Shown: piece after piece, positions 55,905-64,000 of the stretch
Layout of the letters: every line of letters starts with the position of its first letter
How positions within the stretch are numbered: the first letter of the stretch is position 1
Source: Teratosphaeria epicoccoides
Taxonomy: Eukaryota; Ascomycota; Dothideomycetes; Mycosphaerellales; Teratosphaeriaceae
DNA: 64,000 nucleotides
Direction: 5' to 3'
Assembly: GCA_021401465.1 (NCBI GenBank)
Contig: JADDMT010000099.1
Location: 1-64,000, forward strand
Notes under the pieces: generated by a model
The model's input: only the letters and a program-made list of their open reading frames with translations
Database searches by the model: none
What the model was told of the DNA's origin: nothing
Translations under genes and position numbers: made by a program

Positions 55905-57591
55905 CTACAGCCCGTTCTTCCGGCGTCGATTACATGCTTGAAGGTACCTACACTTGTAGATGTATCGCTTTAGAAAATTGTGGCACTCTTCACACCTGTA
56001 CATGCCTCCCTTTGATCGCCACTTGTTTTGAGCGCAGTCTTCCGCCTTACGCAGATGCTTAGCGGTCTATGCTATGCGTAATTCACGCGTGTTGTGGGTC
56101 TCTGGTTGAGCGGCTGCTGCTTCCCAAAGTTCTAGCGCGGCCCGTTCCTGAAATGATGAGGACGCCGGATGGGTCTGGAGTGACGTGGGCTGTTCCTCTG
56201 TATCCTCCATCCAGTCTTCCTCCCATTGAGAGTGGTCCGAAAAATCGAACTCCTAGCCAGGAGAAGGCGGCCGTGCTGGGGTCAGAGCTCTTGCCAACAC
56301 ACCGCGAGATGGACCGGCCAAGATAGCATTCGACGCCAATGACTGTCGACGTGTAGGCGGCTGAGAGTGGGCCACCCTTTTCGGCTTCCAAAGTTGACGG
56401 TCTACGATTTCTGCAGCCCGATTTGTCACGCGACGTTCGTCCCGGGTTTTGCACCCGCAGGTATGCCAATTCATCCAGCATACATAGCAAAATTGTGCTT
56501 CGCAACGGCAGCTGTGGCAAGCATTAACAACGGGTCTGTCACGGCATCGAAAACCCGTACCTGATGTGATTGCAACCATATCCCAGCTCAACAAATCGTT
56601 TACATGAATAGCAACGCTATCATTGCCTCTGGTCCGCTGTCTCGGCTAATTGCTGAAAAGCAGTAATCTTCCGGACAGTCTCTCAAGTGAGATGGGCCTT
56701 TGCCAATCGTACATGTTGTCTTTTGACATTGCGGACATTTTCCAATGTCTTCTCTGATTGCAGCAGGAGGGATGAAAGTTGAGCATCTCTTGCCGTGGCG
56801 GTAAGTCCGATCCTTGCAGTCAAGCTCTGGCGCTCTCCTCTCAAACTCTTCCACGAGCTTCTGGGGCAAGAAGAAAGACACGCGAGACAATGGATTCCCC
56901 TCGCCATGGCATCTGGGCGGATACAGGGATTCATCTTTCATGGATAATTCAAAGAGCTGCGCCAGACATGGCTGGCAGTACTCGTCATCGCAGGGGACGC
57001 GCGACGTCAAAGAACTCCTCATCTTCGAAGCAACTTGCGCATTGTCGAATAAGCGGCTTGTCACCAGTTTTGCGAGCCGTCGCTCAGGCTGAAGATTCGG
57101 CCATTGGCGTGTCTGAGTCTTCTTTCAAGTTAGAAAGTTGCATATCCTGTACGAAGGCCGGCCGACGCATGTAAGTCGTAGCTGCCTGATAAAGTATCTC
57201 CTCATCTGTGTCCCACGGATTAGAATCGCGAGACCGACCACGCTTCGTCGGCACTCTCTGTGGTGCCTCGTTGCAAGACAAACGAATTGCGAGTTCGTGA
57301 TCTCGTACCGCCTGTTACTCTTTCTCGTAAGCACGACGGATGAAATCCCTATCGCGTAGTACAGCCAGACAAATGCTTTGCGCCATGTCACGGTCTATTC
57401 AACGTATTGTCGCAGGCCCGCAAATCATCGTTGTACATCTGCATGGCCAGCTGAGCATCCGTGATGGTACCGTCACGCTGCTTGCCCTTGCTGCTCGCAT
57501 CGAGCTGTGCAAGGTCGTCCAGCTGCATCTATACAATTGCCCTCATGGTCAGATGATCTATGTCCCGAAAGCCTTCTTTCCAGAATGCCAT
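55905..57591 (-). pseudogene. RBR (RING-IBR-RING) E3 ubiquitin ligase pseudogene
   Basis: The minus strand from ATG 57591 follows a fungal RBR protein: MQLDDLAQLDASSKGKQ, then a RING1 region with C-x2-C (CASC) and CDDEYCQPC, IBR-like KDRTYRHGKRC and CPQCQKTTC, RING2 with CYSCKRFVELGYGCNHIS spliced over an intact 49-bp intron (56560-56512) to CRCEAQFCYVC, and a C-terminal zinc motif CEECHNFLKRY. Damage: TAG 57529-57531, TAA 57315-57317, TGA-TAG 56622-56617, another TAG near 56050, and frameshifts near 57390, 56993 and 56665. RBR ligases pass ubiquitin through a catalytic Cys in RING2. Clearly dead, yet domain order is complete. Confidence 0.8.
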
Positions 57592-57873
57592 ATCGACTTG
57601 TATGTCCTTGTTGTGTGAGTTCGATCAGACATGCGGTTGTGTTGATAGGTCCGCCATCTGAACTCGAGTAGACGTGCGGTTGTGTTGATATGTACGGGGC
57701 AGAAGAGGTATGCGATGGCAATGCTTTTGAGGGCGTCGGGGACCTGCGGAGGGTTATCTGTACTTGGGGTTTCTTAAACTCAAAGGGTCTTCCTGGCAAT
57801 GCGCATTCAGTCTCCTCTACAACGGCAACATCCTGAAAGTTTGAGGATGCTCCCGGGTCTTGTCATGCTGATG
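57592..57873. other. Intergenic; no gene seen
   Basis: Upstream of the RBR pseudogene; a GTGCGGTTGTGTTGATA-like motif occurs twice (57634 and 57675). Confidence 0.4.
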
Positions 57874-59276
57874 TTATTCCAAGATGGGTCTCCACATCTT
57901 TCTGCCAACAAATTTCGCCACACCCTCGTCTTCCATCACCTGGTCTGCTGACCTACCAGTCACCACACTTCTTTCATAATCCCTTCCTCTCACAAAGAAA
58001 GCGTCCCACGGACCGTTCCAGCGACCTGCGTCTGGTCCAGATCTCACCTTGCGAAAGCCGGAATGCTTTCGATCTAGCGTCAAAAACCAGTGCCGTTGGT
58101 GCACAGAGCCTATGCTGTTGACAGCGCCAGGGTAGGCATTATTAGCTCTGATCGTAGCGTCCCCGTCTTCACTACCAGAAGCAGCAGCAGCGTCATCTTC
58201 TGCGGCATAGACCGAGACAGTGTCTTGCTCATCGTCAAATTCACCCTGATCGGACTCAGTATCACTTGAGACGGGCGCTGATTTGATATGAGCAAGCGCA
58301 GTCGCCGCAGTGGGATCCACGCGTCGTCGTTTAGTTTTAGATTTCTGTGCCTGTGGTCGAAGGTTATTGCTCGACGGCAGTCGAAGGGCTATGGTATATC
58401 CTGGGGGTAGTTTTGTGCCATGCAGGCGGAGGTGAATGTGGCGACTTTGAAAAGCTGCGACGAGCCGCTCGCTCTGCGATTGCGTAGAAAGATTTCTTCG
58501 GCCAGCTTCATCTGAGAGCTCGTCGTCTGTCGTTTTTGGCTTCTTCTGTGGCCGGTCAAGAATATCGTATTCACCGGTCTCCCATATCAGTAGTGATCCA
58601 GTGGCATGAGAGGCCGATTCCATCAAATTGTTCTGCGGCCGTCAGTAATCGTGGCCTTAAGAGCAGCTATTCGTGAGGTGGGGACCTAAACCAAGCAAGA
58701 TGCAATGAAATCCAGCTATTTTCTGACCTACCCACAGATTATGCACCCTAGTCTCGATAGCCATTCGGTTCGGCCTGATCGAGTTTGCGTTGCCCGGCAT
58801 ACCATAGGGCACAGCAAAGCTGATTGTGCTGGAGTCCGAGAACTGTAACCTGAGATCATAGTGGACACCTTACCTTCCATTAGCTCGTAAGGCTTACCAG
58901 CATGTGCTCAAACACGAGACGACCGACCAGAGATGGGGTGATCATGTTGATGTATCACGAAATGACGCCCACGGGCATGTTGATTGCGCTGATATATGCC
59001 ACGGAATCGATCCATGCTGAGCATTCGCTGTGGCGAGGCTCGTCTGACCGATGCTAAGTGCTTCGTGAAGTAGTCGAGATGGTCGCGAATTTGCGCCTGG
59101 CCAGCCTCGATGGCGGCTAGTGTTGGCTCGGCGTGAGGGACTATATTCTGCTGGTCTTTAGAGATGGATACGAAAGCAGGCGTGTCTCCAGACAGGGCAG
59201 GCTCGAGAGGCGTTTGAGCGCGGGATGTCTTGCGCGTTGGTGGTGGCGAGATATCTCGATCTAGAGAGAAGGGCAT
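57874..59276 (-). CDS. LigD-type 3'-phosphoesterase-domain protein
   Basis: Three exons, 59276-58928, 58868-58732 and 58632-57874; introns of 59 and 99 bp. Intron 1 has weak sites (GTCGGT, AAG) but restores HQHDHPISGVHYDLRLQ; intron 2 is GTAGGT...CCGCAG. 414 residues. The N-terminus is Pro/Ser-rich and helical. The central domain (about 105-260) has HFVIHQHDHP, HYDLRLQFSD, SFAVPYGMPG and GSLLIWETGEYDIL, matching the phosphoesterase domain of bacterial LigD (PF13298 type). The C-terminal part has acidic linkers and a conserved ERSVVTGRSADQVMEDEGV. In bacteria the domain cleans 3' DNA ends during end joining. In fungi it stands alone and its role is not established to my knowledge. Nuclear location is inferred. 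Confidence 0.78.
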
Positions 59277-61706
59277 ATTCTTCGCAAGCAGAGTGTGAGC
59301 ATGGAGCCCTGTGCATGGCAGGCTTTGGAAATTCTGCAGAAATGGTTTGATGGATCAGAAAGGTGCGTACTGTGAGAGAAAGGCAAACGAACATTCGCCT
59401 CGGCTCACTTGGCCTCGGCTCGAGCCGAGTGACATGTGGGACCACTTCACACTTCACCTCTTCCTCACCTACATGCTTCTACCTGCGATTCTCCATTCTG
59501 GTGAATGTGGTTCGATGATATATTGTTCGCATGACTACTGCTCAGAGCATGAGAGTAGAAAACGCAATTCGAAATCGAACGCAGGACCGCTAGGCATTGA
59601 GATCTGGTCTCACCCACGGCTGGCATCTCATGCTTCGTAAATGAGTCTAGCTCACATAGTCGCCGTCTCTTGCATTGGCTCGGGGCGTTTCGAAGCTCCG
59701 TCATTCATTACGCAGGTAGCAAAGCTTCAAGCTCGACCAAAGAGCGCAAGAGGCCTGAGCCCGGCAATGCGATACCTCAGCGAGATTGATGAACGTCCAT
59801 CGACCGGAGCCCTCTGCAATCTTGACATCGACGATCACCACAATGTGGTCGAAAGCCTCTCCCAAACCGCAGAATGGGGTACAGCGTGCTGAATAGGCAC
59901 TAAACGAAATTGTGTCCGGACGGGTCTCACAAAAGAAAATCTCAACTCCCGCGCCGGTGATCAGTCGTGCAAGAGCCGAATCGACTATGGGTTTTTGCAA
60001 GCTCCCTCGTTGCACCGGCTCGCTGTTTCGTCCTCACAGGCTGCTCCGTCTGAGCATTAGCACTCTCGATCGTGGACCTGAACTCTCCCTTGCCGAGGCC
60101 TGTGATTCGATCAACTACGGCAATGGTTTCGCTATTGAGTAGCTCTTGCGCGTAATGCTCACGGTGGATACGTGTTTGATGACGCCGTGCGATTTGTTCA
60201 GCGAGCAATTGATGTGCTTGATCGCGCTGACCTCGTGTATGTCTCGCGAGCTTGCCGAGTGTCTTTCTGTACGTGGAAGCCACTCCGAGAATGGGAGAGA
60301 CGCTGTCTCGTGGGATTGACCCTGAGCGCACTTCCTGCCGTTGCTGTTGAGTTGCCGCGGTCGGAGCCTCACAGGTAGAATCTCATGCACTCTGCAGCAC
60401 CAGTCCATGGCTATCATGGCTTCAGAAGGATGCTTTGCTTTGTTTCTGACGGCATTGCCAATTGTATGCTTTTCATCGGCGTCCTGCGATTCTCCCACAT
60501 TGCGCTAAGAGAACAGCGGACGCTCAGCGACTTTGCGCAAGGCCTTGAGATCTCTCTTGTGTTCATACGTCGCTAGACGGTGTCGCCTTTGTTGGACATC
60601 TTGCATCATCAAATTTTCCATGTCAGCATGCACTTTGCATTGCCTTCATCAATGGACAGTCCTAGGTTCGCGCTCGACTGCTCATGCTCGCACTCGCCGA
60701 TGAAGTTGACGACTTAAGGTGGCACTCCGCCCTCGCTATCACTCGTGCCGGTGACCATTTCTGCTGAACAGAGGTCCTAGAGGGTATTGAGAAACATGAG
60801 CGGGAGCCTCGCAACGCGCAAAGGTGCAATATGGTGGATCTTCAGGTGCGGGTCTGTGAGGACGGTGCTTAGTATGTGATGCCGAAGATGGTCACGAATT
60901 TCGCTCGCGTTGCATAATACCCCGGATTGTTCCATGCCGTTGCATAGTTGGACCAATTCCCAACTAGACTCGGTCGAGAAGCAGGCGCCGTGGCCCTACT
61001 AGGTATGTTCATTTCAAACCACGGCGACACATTTCACTGACGTCGCCAAAGGTTTGCCTGAGCGCTCGACTACCAGGAAAGTTTTCCGGCACTTGAGCAA
61101 GTGCGGCACTATCTGCTCTCGACCCGGTACCTGTAAGATAAGCGGTAGGAAGAGGCCCACGTTCTTCAGGGAGAAGAAAGGCAAGGGTGGGACGGGCGGC
61201 AAGGGTCTGAAGGCGGAGGCATTGACCCAAAGCGTGTAAGTCGCCATTTGAAGGACTTGACTGCCTGAATAGCCGCAGGTTAATCATCCTGTGGGAAGCA
61301 AGTGGTGAGGGACTGTGCGAGGTGCATCAAGGCCGGCGTACAAGCACCTGATTTATGACATCAGATTTCAGAGTCAGAAGTTTGGCGTTTACCATTGCAT
61401 CGGCCAACAGGTCCAAGTATTCTGCTAATTTACTGCTCCGCTGTGATGTCCACAAGGACCGGACTCGATATGTTGTGAGCTGTCTTTCTTGCCGGAAGAC
61501 ACAGTCGAGAGGAAGCGAAGTCTGAAGTCATGTGGTCCAAGCTCCTTACTTCCTGTTTGAGTCGTCAACATGAGAACATCTGAGGAGGAGGATTATCATC
61601 ATCACATTTCATAGTCACAACACAACTCTTCACGAGATTTTCAACCACACTAAACATCCAAGTCATCAACACAATACAACACAACAAAACAAGAATACAC
61701 ACCAAA
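59277..61706. other. 2.4-kb stretch with no supported gene
   Basis: Minus-strand frames at 59701-60015 and 59942-60331 (the latter helical, Arg/Gln/His-rich) could be coding, but they overlap, lack convincing starts and splice links, and match no family I know. A plus-strand frame at 59641-59892 overlaps them. The right end is the TIM10 promoter with CA-rich 5' leader (about 61660-61706). Confidence 0.4.
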
Positions 61707-62068
61707 ATGTCCTTTCTCGGCTTCGGCGGGCGCCCGCAACCCTCGAGCGAGCAAAAGATCGCAGCAGCCGAAGCAGAAATCGAGATGGTCTCCAACATGT
61801 TCAACCAGTACGTATACCCTCCCACACTCCACCATCCTTCCCTACGTCTTTCATGCTGATAATTCTGGACGCATCTAGACTAGTAGACACCTGCACACGC
61901 AAATGCATCCCACCGCAATATCGCGAAGCGGATCTCAACAAGGGCGAGTCGGTATGCCTGGACCGGTGCGTGGCGAAGTTCTTCGAGGTCAATGTGAAGG
62001 TGTCGGAGAAGATGCAGAGTGAGGCGGGTCAGAGGCAGGGTGGTGCTGGGGGTGGGATGTTTGGTTGA
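61707..62068 (+). CDS. TIM10: Mitochondrial import chaperone Tim10
   Basis: Two exons, 61707-61807 and 61879-62068, intron of 71 bp (GTACGT...TCTAG); 96 residues. The twin CX3C motifs are at Cys39/Cys43 (CTRKC) and Cys60/Cys64 (CLDRC), with the Tim10 signature KCIPPQYREADLNKGE and a Gly-rich C-terminus. It forms the Tim9-Tim10 hexamer in the intermembrane space that escorts hydrophobic precursors to TIM22 and SAM; folding uses Mia40 oxidation. Convergent with NoxA, 360 bp apart. Confidence 0.94.
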
Positions 62069-62428
62069 GTGCCGGGAGGACCACGTGAGGGAGCAGGAGC
62101 GGAGTTCGGCCGCATTGGAAGCCGGAGTGACACGCGCAGGTACTGAGGCAGGGTTTTGGTGAATCAAAGGATGGAAGATCAAGCTGCGCAGATCGGCTTC
62201 GTGTCGATGAGCTTTTGTGCCTGGCGCAGCAGTACAATGGGACGCCAATGGACTTGCGCAAGGACACTCGCAAGCACGACAGATTTCCCAGACAGTTATG
62301 TTCAAAACCGACCGTGGTTGTGTACACAGCGAGCTCGCAACACGCCAGCTCATCGGATTCTGTTCATGCCTTCGTATAATACCCAACCTGGTTATCTCTG
62401 TCCTCCCAAACGCCCCCGCACACATGGC
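62069..62428. other. Convergent intergenic region between TIM10 and NoxA
   Basis: 360 bp holding both 3' UTRs. Nothing else seen. Confidence 0.6.
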
Positions 62429-64000
62429 TTAGAAATGCTCCTTCCAAAACTTGAACTTCACTTCCGACACCGTCGCCTCTTTACAAGCCCTCCTAATATC
62501 CCTCGCTGCAGTATTCGGTCCACAAAAATACACCCCTACTTCCGCCTTATTCCTCTTGCCCTGAAGCCCAGGGATGTAAGACTGATTCAGGATACCTTCT
62601 CTCATCGCGACGAGCAAGCGATTGAAGTCAGGTCGTCCGAAATTCGTCCTGCTATTCAACTCGGTCAAGGGATCTTTGTCCGTGCCCACAGAATTCAACA
62701 CGATATTCTGCGCGGTATCAATGTCCATCTTCTGTGTGAGGTATGTGTGGATGCGGAGGAATTCAGTCTCAGCGCCCGCACCGGTCATGGAGAGTGACTG
62801 TGCTTCGAGAGAGGAGAGCAGCGCCTGGAACCATTCGAAGGAGGTGGTGTCTTTGCACACCCAGATGAACTCCACTCGTCTGAGTCGTTTGGGAGGGTTA
62901 GGCGAGAGTCGCATGTGCCAAATGTTTTTCAGGATGCTGGCCCACGGCGTGACACCAATGCCTGTGCCGATCAGGACGGCGATTTCGTTCTCGAAGACAT
63001 CTTCTGCCGGCGCGCCGTAGGGACCGTCGATACGAATCTTCGGCATCTCTTGACCGCGCTCGAGCGCGACTTCGTACATGCCCATCGGATCTAGCTCATC
63101 GTAGAGACTCGCTTGCTCTTGCCCAGCGCCAAGGGCAGAAGCCAGATCGCGCGTCCAGTCACCGACTTGGCGGACGTGCACGGAGACGTAAGGGTCGAAG
63201 GGGCAAGAAGTGATGGTGTATGGATGCCATTGCGTTGTGCTGACACTCGGCAGGTTGACGAAAAGCCATTGACCAGCCTTGTAGCGCATGCTGGGTTTCC
63301 GGAACTGAATCTCGACGGCGTCGTAGGGGTGGCGCACGACCTTGACGATCTCGGTTCGACGGCGCGATCGCACTTCGCGATAGATTCTTTCGCATAGGTA
63401 AAGACCGCCGCCGATGAGCTCCCAGCGCCAACCTTCATAACCTATGCAGTGGTTCCAGAAGAGCTTGCCGGCGAAGGGGCTGTAGGGATTGACGCTATCT
63501 CGGACGAAGCAGCCGGTCGCGTGGGTGTACATGGCTAGCAGGAAGGGTACAAAGAGATGGTGCGTGTACCAGAATGTCTCGAAGCTCTGCTGTCGGATTT
63601 TGGCGTGTGCGGTGGTGTACATGAGTAGCATGCAGAGCAGCATGACATGCCCTGTAATGCCTCCGGCTTGCGTGTAGTGGATCTGGACAGCGGCTTCCTT
63701 GCGCACTTGCGACCGCTCCACGTTGAAGAAGTTGACATAATGCGCGCTGACATGCACGAGCGTCCAGACAAGCAGGCTGTAGGCCACTTGGCGATGGAAG
63801 AATTGGCTCTCGTCCAGCGGCAGCCATCTGATCTTCGGCCGTATGATCCTTAGCAGATTCCGACACATCGGAAGCAAGATCAGCAGGACGTCGACACTCA
63901 GACATAATCCCGCTCCCCGACTGAACCACACTGAGAAGTGCAGTCCATTGAGTGCCGCTAGCTTCTGATTCGAGGCTTGCAGCCACCAGCCCAGTACAAA
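62429..64000 (-). CDS. noxA: NADPH oxidase NoxA (C-terminal 523 residues, runs off right edge)
   Basis: An open frame without introns from the window edge to the stop at 62429. Visible: membrane helices with heme His in HRQVAYSLLVWTLVHVSAH and in FWYTHHLFVPFLLAMYTHATG, FAD-binding HPYTITSCP (usually HPFTI), the Nox signature VRQVGDWTRDL, NADPH-binding GTGIGVTPW, CKDTTSFEWF, YFCGP, and the family-typical end FWKEHF. NoxA makes superoxide at the plasma membrane and ER with NoxR, Rac and Bem1/Cdc24 partners, and controls sexual development and hyphal differentiation. The N-terminal part, including the first membrane helix, lies beyond 64000. Confidence 0.94.
   Translation of the reverse strand, partial: FVLGWWLQASNQKLAALNGLHFSVWFSRGAGLCLSVDVLLILLPMCRNLLRIIRPKIRWLPLDESQFFHRQVAYSLLVWTLVHVSAHYVNFFNVERSQVRKEAAVQIHYTQAGGITGHVMLLCMLLMYTTAHAKIRQQSFETFWYTHHLFVPFLLAMYTHATGCFVRDSVNPYSPFAGKLFWNHCIGYEGWRWELIGGGLYLCERIYREVRSRRRTEIVKVVRHPYDAVEIQFRKPSMRYKAGQWLFVNLPSVSTTQWHPYTITSCPFDPYVSVHVRQVGDWTRDLASALGAGQEQASLYDELDPMGMYEVALERGQEMPKIRIDGPYGAPAEDVFENEIAVLIGTGIGVTPWASILKNIWHMRLSPNPPKRLRRVEFIWVCKDTTSFEWFQALLSSLEAQSLSMTGAGAETEFLRIHTYLTQKMDIDTAQNIVLNSVGTDKDPLTELNSRTNFGRPDFNRLLVAMREGILNQSYIPGLQGKRNKAEVGVYFCGPNTAARDIRRACKEATVSEVKFKFWKEHF

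Noticed and set aside
59701..60498. Minus-strand frames with helical, Arg/Gln-rich sequence
   Set aside because: Overlapping frames without a consistent start, splice joins or known domain; kept only as a remark on the gene-free stretch.

Overview
The window is nuclear DNA of a filamentous ascomycete (Pezizomycotina; Dothideomycetes is my best guess, by inference). Supporting signs are spliceosomal introns of about 48-99 bp, a NoxA-type NADPH oxidase, a Sln1-type hybrid histidine kinase, Mdm12, hydrophobin-patterned secreted proteins, and LTR retrotransposons damaged by repeat-induced point mutation (RIP, CpA to TpA).

Positions 1 to about 23,700 are a nested pile of Gypsy-type LTR retrotransposons. 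The oldest resolvable copy (B, minus strand) was hit in turn by element A (plus strand, 3' end at 1523), a complete 7,006-bp chromovirus C (2961-9966, TSD AGTCT), a solo LTR (10070-10429, TSD CCTCC) and a complete 8,169-bp element D (13529-21697, minus strand, TSD GTCAC). Coding frames of C and D can be followed end to end but are riddled with TAG codons at Trp/Gln positions. C and D each also carry a separate gene on the opposite strand between the chromodomain end of pol and the 3' LTR; in D it has its own TATA box. A more eroded, AT-rich stretch (22295-23680) follows.

From 23.7 kb the base composition is normal. 25.1-28.7 kb holds a tandem pair of small secreted proteins with an eight-cysteine, hydrophobin-like pattern and a decayed secreted-protein gene. 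29-36 kb holds a conserved membrane protein, an aquaporin, a cupredoxin-type membrane-anchored protein and an ankyrin pseudogene. 36-48 kb holds SLN1, a short-chain dehydrogenase, TAF9, an F-box-like gene with a broken paralogue, and a ferric reductase. 48.6-64 kb holds PSMD9/Nas2, a tiny Cys-rich protein with a 4-nt first coding exon, MDM12, a dead RBR ubiquitin ligase, a LigD-phosphoesterase-domain protein, TIM10 and the C-terminal 523 residues of NoxA, which runs off the right edge.

Most intact genes are single-copy housekeeping or signalling genes with no operon logic; each stands alone with its own promoter. The biologically loose part is the left third and its fringe: transposons, the secreted-protein pair and pseudogenes. 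The most unusual feature is the recurrent antisense accessory gene inside the retrotransposons. Gene models with introns were built by eye from GT...AG sites and reading-frame continuity.
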